NCBI GenBank assembly: GCA_037039685.1
Contig: JAWNGF010000006.1
Span: forward strand, 2,046,001-2,110,000
Length of the DNA: 64,000 nucleotides
Direction of reading: 5' to 3'
DNA from: Ceratobasidium sp. AG-K
Taxonomy: Eukaryota; Basidiomycota; Agaricomycetes; Cantharellales; Ceratobasidiaceae
Of this stretch, positions 33,793 to 46,264 are shown in pieces. Numbering within the stretch: position 1 is the first letter of the stretch; every line of letters begins with the position of its first letter. Both the position numbers and the translations under genes were made by a program. The notes below the pieces were generated by a model. It ran no database searches. It was given only the letters and a program-made list of their open reading frames with translations, and had not been told where the DNA came from.

Positions 33793-36700
33793 ATGGCCCT
33801 ACGAGCAAGATACGGACCCGGCAATCGCGCCTGGAGCTACCAGCGCCCTGCTGACGACAGCGTAAATGGTCCAGCACCGCTGCCGTCCGCATTTGGTCTT
33901 ACTCTCGAGGAACATACTCCGGTTCCAGAGGCACGGATCGAACCCGACGCACCGACACTAACCGCCGCAGATGCCGCTAGGACAGCCAATGGAGCAGCCA
34001 AAGCGCGCGCCCGCGGAGACGGCGCTTCTGCCGCCCGTGCTGCGCGTTCAGCCAAGGCTAGTGCAGCGAGGAGCGCACGTGCGTCGGGTGTCGGTGGCCA
34101 GACAGCACCTGTCTCAGCTGCTCTGGGCGGCGATCCGGATTCGGCACCACGTCGACGGTCGGGGAGAGTGCCCGCCACGACAGCCAAGGCACGTGGTGTG
34201 TCCCCCACGCATACAACGGCCCCACAACGCACAGTGAAGCGTAAGCGGTCTATGGTAGCCCCGGACACAGCTACCGAGGCGGAGACAGAGTCTGAGTCTG
34301 CGTCCCGGCCTTCCCGCGACGGCCTACTGCCCTCCACCAACGACGAGTTCACAGACGCCGAACAAGACCCTACCGCGCCTCGCAAGCCTCGCAGCGCCGG
34401 TCCCAAGCGTCCCCGCGTATCCCAGAAGGGTGAGGACTCATTTGCACCCACGAGCGCCGTTTTTTCTCGCATTCATGCATTACGTTTCACAGCCACATCC
34501 GTGGTTGTCACCCACTTTATGCAGTTTTTTCTTCATTTTTTCTTTGCCAAACTCGTTTTTTTGTATAGATTTCGTTTTTCACGATTCACACTCACACGTT
34601 TCTTTACTTCTTAGACCTCGATGGCAAGCCGCTGCGCGTAGACAGCGCTGACGATGTCAAGCGCACCACATTTGGCTCGACTACCACCGCGCCTGACCCA
34701 TTTACGGCCCTTTCCGCCTCCGATCTGTCCTCGAACCAAGACCAGAACGCGCAATTACAACCTGGTGCGTGGACTGCCGCCCGTGTGTGAACAATACCCT
34801 AACATCAGGTCAAAGTCTCAGCAAATGTCGAGAACCCTCACGGCGGCGCTCTTCGTCGCCTGCCTCCTGGCGTACCAGTCCATCACTCCCTCACTGGTCT
34901 CTACCGCCGCTACCCTGTTTCCCAAGTTGGTTTGCCCAAGGAGGTCCTTGCGGACGTACCCGATCTGGACACCAAGTATGTTGCCGTTCTCACGCAGAAG
35001 CGCCTTGCCACATTCTGGCTCATCGGCCTTTTATGCATGATTGCTGGAGCTTGTTATTAACCATTTTTCTTTTAGTGTCGCTCTGCCGCCGACCACGATC
35101 CCAAATGCTACCCCTTTCCTCAATCTCTATGCCCCTCGCCGCACACGTGGCATTGGCGCCGACAAGCATGGCTTATGCCCCATCTGTGCGGAGCCTCCTA
35201 GTCGAGGAGGACGAGGCAAGGCCATGATGTTGAACATGAAGGTAAGCCCAACACTGTTCTGCTATCCGAGGCCGCACGGTGTGGCGTTGCCATGTTGGAT
35301 TCCATACGATAAGAGACTCGACTACTCGTATCGAAACATTCCCTCTTCGCACATCTAAATCTGCCCGTCCGTTTTCCACTTTTGTTTTACAAACCTCAGC
35401 ACGCATGTTCCGTGCTATTCGGGCCCCTGGCTGTGCGCCACCCGTAAACATTGAGCACGTGATCACCCCCTATGCCCCTCGTCCGAGACTTGACGCATAC
35501 ACGACCTATATGCTGACGCGCTTATCCTTTGTGTTTTACAGACATCTGCGTTCAGTGAGTATAGGTTTTTGTACCGTGTGTGGGAGTGACGTAGCGAGGC
35601 TAATGCGTGGTTGCCATGTAGACTATCATATGCAGTATGTTCATGGTTAGTGTTGAGTTTTTAGCGCCCCTTGCGATTTTCCGGTACTCATCCATGTTTA
35701 CATTTTTCTCTCGCAAACTTTTTCAATCGTCTTGCCGCTCCAGGCTTGTCGCCCAAGACCGGATTGCCCTTTTCTCCACCCGTCGCTTTTCGTTCGTCAC
35801 CCCGTAAAGCCGTTGGTGCCCGTGAAAAGGCGACGCTCGAGGAGGGATTGTGCCATGCATGCCAGCGTTGGATTATCGTCGAAGGTGTGAAAGCGGTCGA
35901 TGTTCTCGTCCCCGAGATTTATTGGTAGGCTCTAGTGTGGTTTCTTCTTGACCCGGCTGATGGACGTTTTGCTAGGTGGAAACACGCCTCTACGTGCCAC
36001 AAGTCCCGTATGTTGGAGGGCGAAGGGGACTTTTACATGGAGGACCCTCTCTTCTTGAGGATCGTACAATGGCAGCGAGACCACCCTACCACGACCAATA
36101 CCCGTGAAAGCACCCGACCAGGTAGCACGGGCGCACCAACCATGGCGCCTCCCCCTGCTGTGGTCAGCAAAGAGGAGCCGATGGACATCGATCTCCACCA
36201 ACTACCCGCTGCAAGACCCGGTGCAATGACCCCTATTCGACCCAACCAAGACGATCTCGATAGCTCCCCGCTAAGCTCATTGGACGGCACAGAGTACGTT
36301 GTTTCTCATTTATCATGTCACCACGGACTTAATATATCCCACTTGGTAGCCCACGTGTCTCGCCCATTGCCCTGGTGGACGCAAGCCCTCTGCTCTTGGC
36401 CTCCAGTACCCTCCCACGTCGCGCGGGCCGTTTGGTAATGCCTCGCCATCGGCTGTACATGCCCGGTCTGCGGAGACCACGCCTGTGCCTGTTCCACCAA
36501 CTGGCGCCAGTCCATTCCCGCTCGGGACCCTCAGCTTACGAACCACGCGTTGCCGGGCACACTTCCTGGCACACCCCAGACGGCTTCGAGTGCGACTCCC
36601 GTGATTTCCGGGGTAGCACTGCCAAGTGCTCCACAGGAAGGAGCTGGGACTGGTGAGTCTCCTCGTGTATATTTGATCCGAGAAGCTCACTTCGATGCGT

Positions 36701-37588
36701 TTAGATGCCGAAGCTCATAGCGTCGTCGATTCTGGTGTTGCACTCAGCCCGCGGGACCAACCCGTCAAGCACGCCGAGGGAGAAGACGAGGATGCCGACG
36801 CCGATGCCGATGCCGAGGGGGAAGACGACCCGACTGCAACGGCGGAGAACACCCCGGTGATTGCGCAGCTGCCTACTCTGCAAGCCACCGAGCCAGGTGT
36901 GGAACACGTCTCAAGACCCGAAACGGAGCAAGACGCTACGCCGCTTGTTGCCTCGGCCGATCTGGGTGTAGGTTCGATCGGCGACAACGTCCAGCCTGAA
37001 TTGTCGATGCTCAATGTAACTGGGGTTCCTGAAGGTGTGGTTCAGGAAGACGTCCAGATGCCCGATGCCCCTATCGTCCAGCCGGCTCCTATCGCTGAAC
37101 TAAACTCGGACCCGCTAACGATTCTTCCCGATGTGAGCGCTGCGCCCCAGATTTTCGATGCGACTGTTCCAATCGAACTCGCTACCATTGGCGAGTTGGA
37201 TATCCCGCCTGTCGCCGATTTGCCCGTGGTTCAAGGGATGGACATGTACGCTGGCAACGCAACTCCCAACGAGGGCGAGACGTCTCAACTCGTCTTGACC
37301 GAGGAGGATCTTGCGCTGGCTAGTTCGGACCTTGCCATGGCAAGTACGAGCATTGCCCTTCCAGACGTCCTTGCCGGCGCAGAGATGACGCTCGTCGGTG
37401 ACGAAGGTGCGATCCCGGGTGTGGGCTTGGAGCTGCCCACCCAGAACCTCGAGGTGGCGCTTGCTGCCGCCGATCCGCCCGCCGCTGCGCCTTCGGCAGC
37501 CGCTCAGCACCCGGGTGGCCTCTCGAGTGGCGAAGGAACGCCCAACGCAGGGGGCGAGCCAGACATGTTTGCGTTTTGGAATGCGTGA
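33793..37588 (+). CDS. Rua1 C-terminal-domain regulator, paralog B
   Basis: Paralog of the minus-strand gene at 26650. The N-terminus (from MALRARYGPGNRAW) is an Ala/Arg/Ser-rich disordered region with a basic nuclear-type stretch (RTVKRKRS). The zinc module follows in the same order: LTGLYRRYPVS, ATPFLNLYAPRRTRGIGADK, LCPICAEP, microexon TSAF, NYHMQYVHGLSPKTGLPFSPP, EEGLCHACQRWIIVEG, VPEIYWWKHASTCH. A long acidic, Pro/Ala-rich tail absent from paralog A ends PDMFAFWNA and could act in transcription activation. Coding character changes frame near 36520-36545 (TTPVPVPPTG to TNHALPGTLPG), so a base may be missing or an intron overlooked. Confidence 0.75.
35542..35554 (+). other. 13-nt microexon in paralog B
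   Basis: ACATCTGCGTTCA between an intron of about 300 nt (35242-35541) and one of about 67 nt (35555-35621). It encodes TSAF plus one base, the same length and phase as in paralog A. Confidence 0.8.
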
Positions 37589-38070
37589 TCGCTTTTTGGG
37601 CGTTGTCGATTAGGGTTTCCAGTGTTCATACTTGTATATGCTTCCTTTATTTTCTCCTCACTTTTCTCTTAGTGTCTCGATCCGCCCTTACATTCACCGG
37701 CCCCTACGCCTTTTTTCTGTACGGGGTCTTATTCTTGCGACGAAGACTGATTTTCTTGCCTGTTTCGCGTCTTTTTCATTCTTACTCTTCCACGCCTGGA
37801 TGCGACCAGCTCCCGGTGTTTATTTGTTCCTTCTGCGTTCTCGTATTTATAGGTTGTACGACTCGCAGCACGAACATTGGCACGAATTGTTGTTGCGAGC
37901 GCGTTGCCTCGTATCACGTATATGTACATGTCGATCATAATGTTGATGTTGCACTGTGATGTCGGCGATTCATCTCGGGTAATCACAATATTCGCAGCGG
38001 ATAACTTATTGCAAGCTTGAAATTCTAAGATAGCGAAGTGAGGTACTGTACAAGGCCGAATTCCAAAAAC
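37589..38070. other. Convergent 3' region, no gene seen
   Basis: Pyrimidine-rich 3' UTR of paralog B facing the 3' end of the ZIP gene. Open frames at 37632-37986 are T-rich and unsupported. Confidence 0.45.
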
Positions 38071-39506
38071 TCATGACCAAATTCCAATGACTGCCATGCC
38101 GGCTGCCCCAGCGAGCAGGCTACCCAACGCGACGGCTTGCCTTTTGAGACCCGCCTTGCGCATCTTCGGATCAGCGACAAAGTCGCCTGCAAGGAGTTCT
38201 ACGCACGAGGCATAGATCAACAGTCCCGCCGAAACGGCACTCGCAATCCCGCGCACAAGGAATGCGTCCTGGGGAGCGGTCCGCAATAGAATGCCGACAA
38301 GCATTCCTGCGGGCGTGGCTAGTGCGAATAGACTCGCCAGGAGTAGCGGCAGCGTTGGAAACGCCTTTTTAGACTTGGATCGATGGGACGAAGAGGGCAA
38401 GAGGGGTGTAGCCTCGGTTCCAGGCGATGACGTAGGAGTGACGAATAGTGTTGGGCGAAGAGAAGAGATGCGAACGCCCAAAGAAAGGCCTTCAAAGAGC
38501 TGGTGGAAGATGAGTGCAATCAAGAGCGAGGCTAAAGATTGTGATCGACGATCAGATCGAGATCATGTGCAATTGGACGTGTACTCACTAAACTCGGATC
38601 CGTTCGTTACCGAGAGCGTAAAGCCCACGACAATCGAGTGCAGCATGATGCCAAGTTGAAGAACCTAGGTAATCGGAGGAAAGAGAAGGCCCAGGGTAAT
38701 CATCAGCATCAAGCCATTCTCTCATCTCTTGCATGCTACTTACGAAAACTCCGACAACCTTGTTTGCTTCGCCCTGTGCGAGTGAGACTTCGCCGTGTAG
38801 ACAATCAGTGTGGACGTGCTCCAGACCCGGTCGTTTGGGAGCGGTTGGGTCATTGTCTTCTTCGGGAGTGGCTGGCCGAGTGGGAACGCTTTGTTCGGCA
38901 AGGTACTCGACGTAAACCGTGGATACGTCTAAGGAACTTTAAGCTAGAGCTTCATTTGATTCATCGAAATACTCACATTCAACTAGGAATATGAATAACA
39001 AGGAACACATTCTACGAGAACTCTGAGTGAGTGGTCGTAAATTATGTGGGCGCACGACTTACATGACGAGCCCAGGCCAACTCTCGTATTTCCCCCACCG
39101 TTCATTAACTCGCGCCTTGGACATGTTTTGAAACGCATCCTTGAGGAGATGGATAAACGCCGTTGCCAATATGACGCCTGTGACGAGGTAAGCGAATAGC
39201 CCTTCAAGATACCAGATCATCCCACACCTGTGCCAAAGTATTTCCCTACAAAGAACACTACCCTTGGAGTTCGCAGATACGACGACCGTTTTGCAAAGGC
39301 GGGGAACACTGCGGCTGTATTGCGATTAGCAGTGGCAACGGCACACTCAGGGACTCAAACTTACCGACGAACGACACTCCAAGTAATACGCACAACGAAA
39401 TAACTCGCCGTGTGTTGTTCTTTGAGCCCGTCCCCATCGCCCAGGCATCATGTTCCTCCGGATTCCAGCTGACATTCTGGTACGATGTGATTGGTGTCGT
39501 TTGCAT
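38071..39506 (-). CDS. ZIP-family zinc/iron transporter
   Basis: Imports divalent metal across a membrane. The N-terminus MQTTPITSYQNVSW is followed by TM segments RRVISLCVLLGVSFV and GVILATAFIHLLKDAF. The ZIP signature helices are MLHSIVVGFTLSVTNGSEF (TM4) and ALIFHQLFEGLSLGVR (TM5, HxxxEG metal site), then further TM helices ending MAVIGIWS. A His-containing variable loop (HVHTDCLHGE) lies between TM3 and TM4. The start at 39506 is preferred to an in-frame ATG at 39641 whose extension is AT-rich and non-coding in look. About six introns. Plasma-membrane location is likely but not shown. Confidence 0.9.
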
Positions 39507-39997
39507 AGTGTTAGGCCGGTCGTTATCAATAATATATAATAAGATACCAAGTCGTTGTAGGTCGGATTCCAGTAGCGTGCGAGTCGTGGCAATGGGATGC
39601 AAGAATGTGGTGGCCGATCGAAGAGTGGGGCACTGTGACATATGAACTCCTCACTAGTGAGTACCGCACCGGACGGCTCTTGGCGCCAAACAGATACAAA
39701 TCACCGCCCTGTCACCACTGGACGTAATCGCAGCACCACCCTCCCAATCATTTGTAAATAATTATATTTACTGTGTATCCGTTGTTACATACATGAATAT
39801 CGAAAGCAAAGAGTGTAACTCGTGTGTGTAGAGCAAAGACAAGATAGTACGAAAATCAAGGAGAGACCGCAATCGCAATAAACCAGTAAGAGTAAGAGAA
39901 CGCTACCCCAGCCGACGCCCCAAACGGACATCCAGGAGGGATGCCCATAGATAAGATGAACAATCATCTTCACGAACAATCCAAATCCCAAAAACCC
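39507..39997. other. Intergenic, no gene seen
   Basis: Promoter of the ZIP gene and 3' UTR of the next minus-strand gene. AT-rich tract near 39750-39780. Nothing else. Confidence 0.5.
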
Positions 39998-41720
39998 TCA
40001 TTGCGAGGGTGGAGCCGTGGTAGCTGAGGATCGTCGTCCCTTTTCAGCATACTTCGTTCGATCGAAGTCCGAACCATAGATCTCAGAGTCCCGCGCAGTG
40101 GGTTGCACGAGGCCTCTTTCTCTTGACGACTTGCTCGATCGTTGAGACTAGAAGTAAAGGGTTAGCGCCCGCCCTGACAGCCAGAACAGCCTCAACTTAC
40201 GTTGCTACGGCTCAATGATTGGTTTCCACCGGTCGGAGTTGGCAGAGACGACCTATTTCCCCACGGATGTTGACCGAATTGGGCAGCGTGATGCGGGCTA
40301 CGGAGCGCTGGTTTGGGTTCTTCAAGTGCCGGTATGCATACAGACGAAATCACTGTCATGCCCTGGGACACATAGTTCTCGTTCGTCTGGGCAAAGTCGA
40401 ATGTCGCGGTAGGATATACCATCGAGTCTTTATGAACCGAGCCCATTTCGAGGCAACGTCCGTCTCGAGGAGTCTGCTGGTAGGAGCACGCTTGGGGAGA
40501 AGCCGGGAAACGAATGGACTGATGTTTGGGAGCTGGGGATGGACCAGGGCCGCGCATCGCCCAGAACAACACAATGGCATTTACGACCATCTAACAGGCA
40601 TATGAGTATATCAAGCAGCCAGTCAGGAAGTACGCCACTTACATCGATCCCGCATGCCCCGAGACAAACCCATATCATCTCTTTCCCGTCCAAGACATAG
40701 AGCACAATGACATTAGCTGCCGAACTTATGAGAGCAATGCAGGCCGCACTGGGAAATTGCAAACGGTGAGTTAAACAGCTTGCAGCCTCATGGGTATGCG
40801 TACATTGTGGTTCTGATGGCAATGGCTTTCAACCAAGGACTCCGAATACTTGAACGAAGCAGTGGAGCGACAAACATGACCGTCAAAAAAATCTATGTCG
40901 AACGTAAGCTCCGCACGACCCCGGATGACACATACCGACTTACGTTGGTACAGAAATCATAAGCAAGCAAAAGGAGCGAGCTAGTACCCGAAAAGGAAGG
41001 TTAGCCGCCTCGATTGGATATGAAAAACTGTCAGGAACCCACGAGAAGCGGCTTACGCCCAAGATGCAATATCCGTTATACACAAACGCGGTTCGTTGGG
41101 AGATCATAACTCCCGCGATGAGCCCGAGCTACATCAAAAATGTCACCAAATGATAGACAATCCCGCAAAGGAAAGTGGCTTACCGGAAGAACCAAGGCGA
41201 AGCAGAAGCGATAGACAGGAGAGCGCCATCTAGACATTCCGTCACTCCAGACTACATGGACCTGTCGACGCGCAACTAAGTCAGCATGGAGTCCCAGGGA
41301 CCGAGAGATTGCGGAATTCGCTCGTACCCGTTCGATCAAACAGAGGTAGATTAAACCTTTACTAGCTCCGTAAAGCAAAACACATGCTAGCATCCCAACG
41401 GAACATCTGTCCACGCCATGTTCGGGTGCTGCACCATGTAGGAGCATCCCGGCTATAATTAGGTCCGATAGATTAAATGATGAACGGTGAAATTCGAAAA
41501 AAGGCTCACTCAGAAAAAGGTACAGCCAAGAGTCCATGAAGACCAGCAAGAGGCATAATCGCGGCCAAGGCATATTGGACCACGACTCCTTCGACCATAG
41601 CGGATAGCTTTCCGTAGCGCGAGCAATCAGCCAAGTGACGATGGTAATGCCGAGGAGGTAAACAAGCGCCGAGAGATTGAGCATGACCGCGCTGGGCTCG
41701 GTTGGGAGCATGATTCCCAT
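39998..41720 (-). CDS. Multi-pass membrane protein of a basidiomycete family, unknown role
   Basis: About seven hydrophobic segments: LNLSALVYLLGITIVTWLIA, RLCLLLVFMDSWLYLF, SVGMLACVLLYGASKGLIYL, a loop with VWSDGMSRWRSPVYRFCFAL, a segment with RTAFVYNGYCIL, IFLTVMFVAPLLRSSIRSPW and CIALISSAANVIVLYVLDG with WVCLGACG. The cytosolic tail is Ser/Pro-rich and ends SATTAPPSQ after a last intron that begins at the GTAAGT just 5' of 40200. The layout recalls seven-TM orphan proteins of Agaricomycetes. No catalytic motif. The start at MGIMLPTEPSAV (41720) is the best ATG. Confidence 0.75.
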
Positions 41721-44597
41721 ATTGAGTGGGTGCGGGTTGAGGCTACGGAGCAATCAATGCCCGCCAGGACGAGTACACTCAGGCGTACTCACTAGGGGTT
41801 GGGGAGGGGGAGTGGGGTCAAGATGAAAAGTGGAGCGCCCAGCCTGTGTTTTTAACTGCTGACATTCTAGAGATCTCGGTTTTAATTCATCAAAAAAAAG
41901 ACTCGACCATACCGACTGTGGACTCTCGGGGACCCTCGTGGCTCATCAGTGTGTCAGATCGCTGTGGTCCCGAAAGATTGACAGCAATTGGATTTCACCA
42001 TAATCCACAATCACTCGTTACCTGTTGAGATAACATGGGTGGACGCGAACTCGGCCAAAAGTTCCGCTGTCTCCGTCACCGGGATACTGTGGATGCGGGC
42101 GCAGCATAGAACCTTTGTTCCTCGAGAGTGGATATATTCGGTGCACCGTAAAAGCTTATCGACTATCCGGGCCTAGGGCGTCGCCTGCGGCAAGTGGACT
42201 ACAGCTCAGCCGAGCAGCGAACAGTCCCTCATGGCTTCGGCGCAAAAGGATTCGCATTTACAGAGGCCGCATAACCAGTACAATGGCGAATAGCTGAATT
42301 GAGCGAAACATAAACAAGCCTAGTCTGCTGACCCAGCTGGTTATGCTAAGCATCATATCCAGTACACTGGGGCATCACCCATGCTCAAATGGCGTCGCAT
42401 GCGTCTTCAAGTTATACCGTTTTTATAACATACGTGCCACAAATTTATGCAATTTGATGATAGTGACTTCTTGTGTGGCTCATATGGTTTGGGATCGAGG
42501 CAATTTCCGTATCGTGCTCGTCGGTTTGCCTCGTCAGTCTACTTCATAGCAGTAGCCACAGTAAATGGATTAGATTCGATAAACTCACGTCTACGCAGGC
42601 GCTGTTCAATGTTGAGCACAATCATTTCAACTTGTATGCGTGTTCCTGCGCATTCCTATTTCGATCCGACTGGGGATAAAGGCGGGCGTCCTTGGTTGGT
42701 CAGGAACCCTTCGTTACGAGGAGCACAGCAGCAAGGCTAGTCCATTTCGGACCGGTCATTATAGCAAGTGTTTTAGGTTGGATGATTCGCTAACCGAGGG
42801 GTATGGTTGCCTGAAGTCTGAGCGGGAAACTAACGGCATAGACACTAACTGTGCCTACCGGCGGCCAACGACTCCGGAAATGGATGATTGGTCCGCACAC
42901 ACTGCCCATACCTTCGTTCCCCCACATCCAGCTTACACACCATAGGTCTTCGAGCAATGCGCCTGTTTCGCTGCTCGGAGTGGCTTCATCCTGTCTATGT
43001 TCTCAGGAATCCGCTTTCGCCAGCACGCGATGGCTGTCAATTTAGACAAGAGACTTCAGGAGAATCCCTACAGTATCCCGTGATCCACCCGAACTGAATG
43101 TACTTAGGGAAGTGACACTACGTCTGCTTGTTCAGGAACCAGGCTTGCGTGGGGGTATTGCCTAAACGCCGTTGCATTGAAGACTTATGGCCCGACCATC
43201 GTTAACTGGTATGTCGTTCACCCACGTGGTGGCGATTCATGGCCGATACCGGGTAATAGAGGGTAGAGCTTGCAAAAATTCTACCTGACAGGGGTAACAC
43301 CGAAAGAAACGCGAGCAAATTCGGAGGGTCGTCAGCGGAGGCGACGACCCCACTGGACGAAGTATCAACGGGCGAAAAGAATGCCTGGGTCGAGTAATCA
43401 AGCCCGTATGTGCCGCCTAATTCTCGTTAGGAGGAGGAATATTATCCACACTTCAATGCTACGATAACAACATTTGGGTGCTAATGTGGAGCAAACGCAC
43501 CAGTGAACCCCTCACGCAGGTTTTCCCGACTCAGTCCCCTGGATAACTGTGGTTGGACGTATTGCGCCGACTTTTTTTACTTCAGTAAGATTACCATGCC
43601 AGTCGAACAAAATGGAGCTCAGGGTGTCATAGCAAGAGCAGATAAGGGATAGTTGAACCAAAACTGGCAAATGCCCACGAGACACTTGCAGAGAGATGGA
43701 GGCGGAAATAGTGTCAAATGCAAGCGTTCAATTATGTCATGTTAGTGATGCCTGTTGTAAAGAGACTGAGCTAGATAAATGGTAGTAGGTCGAATATGCC
43801 AAGCGAGCTTTGGCGGATAGACTCCCTGACGGAACTTTGACGGAGGTGTCTGGGAGGGCCCGGTGCCACAGGTGGCTTTAATAGAGTCCCCGTAGATCGT
43901 GGGGCTGCGCCTAGCATGTCCAACTCGACTGGTTCGAGGGCCTAGTCCCTCTATACTACTCCAATGAAACTTCCGTCACGGTAGTACAATCGAATGGCGC
44001 ATACATCCCGCAGTATAATTAAAGTAACGTACTCAACTTGCATGGGGCGGTTTAGTGAATGATGGATCATGCCAAGTAGACCCGGGCCGCAGCGGGTGTA
44101 CAGCATCCCTCAACAGTGAGAAGAGGGGTCAAAAGGCCTAGAACATTAGCTCAAGAGCGTAGCTTGGGTCAGAATCGATCGGCGACCCGTCTGGTAAAGC
44201 AATCCCGGAATTAATATATCCATAAACGACTGGGCTAGTGCTAGTGATCTGCACTCTGGCAGAGACTACGGCTCCGAGGAAGGTGCTAAAAATGCTTAAG
44301 GGGTGCGCACCGGCGTTGCGAAAGCCGTTGACTGCAATAAAGACAGTGGCCCCACCATAGCGGGCAAGTTGCTCCAATTCAAATGAGGGTTCAAGCTCCA
44401 AGAACCCACCGTCATCACGTGCAATAGGTCAAAAGTACCCAAACCGGGGTCGCTTCTGAATTTAAGGGTAATATTCTGCGTGTTGTCAACATAACAATTA
44501 GATTTAGGTAGTTGGCTACTATGGTGAATTTGTTATCGATTAGACACGCCAAAGACTCATTCTGTGCGACGACTACCGGGATTTGTTTACCTTTGTC
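41721..44597. other. 2.9-kb gene desert
   Basis: No gene recognised on either strand. An 87-codon open frame at 44138-44401 (minus) has balanced composition (LEQLARYGGATVFIAVNG) but no family match and no splice partners. A perfect 8-bp stem, GGGTCGTC/GACGACCC, sits near 43326-43350. No repeat family or RNA gene is obvious. Confidence 0.45.
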
Positions 44598-46127
44598 ATG
44601 CCTCCCCTAGGTTGGCGTAAGTCGACTGATGGCGCCAAAGACAAGAAGCACGCCAACCAGGCTCACACCCCGGTGCACAGCAATCCTCCTGCTGTCCCCG
44701 AACGCACTGGTATTGCATTAGAATCATTGGGTGGGACAAGCTTTCCACAAGGTAGCGCGCAAGCACGGTCTACGGAGCAGAGTAAGTCAAGTTGTAAATT
44801 ATTGCTTGTTCGTTCGTCTAAAACGTGAAGAAGCACACAAAATCGACAAGGAAGAAACAGTGCCCATGGATGTTGATGATCCTTCCACCGATTCGACTCC
44901 CGCTCCCGGACCGTCAACTGTTCCAAATGGCTCGTCTTCGGAGGATGCGAGCAACCCAGGGTTTACTCCACCCTTCAGGTCGCTCAAACTCAAGCTCAAA
45001 GTGAAACCACCCACTGAGCGTCCAGCCAGTGGGCGGGGACGAGGGCGTGGAAGAGGGCGTGGTGCTCGCGGAGGGAGAGGACGAGGCGGAAGAGCCAGAA
45101 AAATTGGTCAGTTGTATCGCGCCCATACGTGTGAACAATACTCATGGGCTTCTAGTCGCGGCCTCGCCTTCCGAATCCTCTGGCGAAGAGTCGCCCGTAG
45201 AAGAGCAAGTACCACTCGAAAGTGAGGACGATGCTTCGGGCGCGGGTTCCGAAGCCGATGAAACTGCCAATATTAGTGCCGTCCCCATTGACGAAGACCT
45301 CGAGGACGAGGACGAGGACGCCGACGCAGATGCGGACGTCGACCCGGATGCTACGGCCGAAATGGACGAAGACATGAACCCAGAGGGTGAGATGGATGAG
45401 CAAGATGAGCTCGACCAGGAGGACGGGATGAACACGACGTCTGGTGCATCAAAATCGCGTTTGACTGCCAGGCAGGCTGCGTTGGTTGCTGGTGGAAGCA
45501 CAATGAATATGTTGCGTGAGTACCTTGTCCTGGAGTATGATGGCGCTCTGACGGGTCGTAGCCGAGGCTACTGGGAGAAAGGCCCAAAGAACCGAGGCAG
45601 AAATTGCTTTGCGCAGGAGCGAGACGGCGCGCAAACGCAAGCATCAAGACGCCCAGCGACTGGAAGACGAAAAGGTAGGGCTTCGTGTTCAATCGAGTTA
45701 TGGCTTCGCATACTACTTCACTACAGACAGAGACTATCAATCGTCTTCTCAAGAAACAATCTGCAAAGGCTCGTAACAAGAAGGCGCTTGACACTCCGCT
45801 GAACGAACTCGCGGACCCCACGGAGGGCCTCGCAAACGTAACCCCAACTAACCGACCTAGCGTCCCGTGCTACCGCTGGGTTAGCTCCGCTCGGGACAAC
45901 GCTCAAGTATTATCATTCTCCGTGCCCGAAGACACTAGCAAAGTTCCGCGCGACACTGGAGCGCTGTTGCTTGCGGCTTCGGCCCAGCCAGTTGTTCGAC
46001 CAACCCCGACATGCACCATCGCGGGTGTACAGCCCAACGTAAATACCGTTTACCTGGCGCCACTGATTTTGAGACGGGAGCATGTGGAATGGATCACTTA
46101 AAATTACTCAAAACCCAGGTCGTCTAA
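44598..46127 (+). CDS. IES2: INO80 complex subunit Ies2/INO80B (PAPA-1 domain; one frame break)
   Basis: Chromatin-remodelling subunit. The N-terminus MPPLGWRKSTDG leads into an acidic/basic linker, a GRGRGRGRG-type RGG run, and an Asp/Glu-rich segment (EDLEDEDEDADAD). The PAPA-1 region follows: SKSRLTARQAALVAGG, ALRRSETARKRKHQDAQRLE, KTETINRLLKKQSAKARNKK. The C-terminal Cys/His zinc-like part reads CTAQRKYRLPGATDFE and TGACGMDHLKLLKTQ. Near 46021-46027 the frame must shift by one base between PTCTIAG and CTAQRKYR, so one nucleotide (likely T) is missing; read without it, the protein would stop at 46101. It lies 138 bp upstream of Eaf3. Confidence 0.85.
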
Positions 46128-46264
46128 CCCACCCCTGGCGGAGTCTCTTTGTTTTTGTTTGCCGTTATGTATGACTTGGATTTTGTAACGCCTAATTACA
46201 ACACTACTTTACCCCCACCATTACGCCTCGATAGCCTTTGAGTCTAAGTGAGAAACTCGCAACA

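Noticed and set aside
33837..34472. 211-codon minus-strand frame
   Set aside because: Antisense shadow of the Ala/Arg-rich first exon of Rua1-like paralog B, caused by high GC content.
26650..37588. Secondary-metabolite cluster under a Rua1-type regulator
   Set aside because: Rua1 governs a glycolipid cluster in Ustilago, but no acyltransferase, glycosyltransferase, P450 or transporter cluster is present here.
44138..44401. 87-codon minus-strand frame in the gene desert
   Set aside because: Protein-like composition, but no family match and no flanking exons, so not enough to call a gene.
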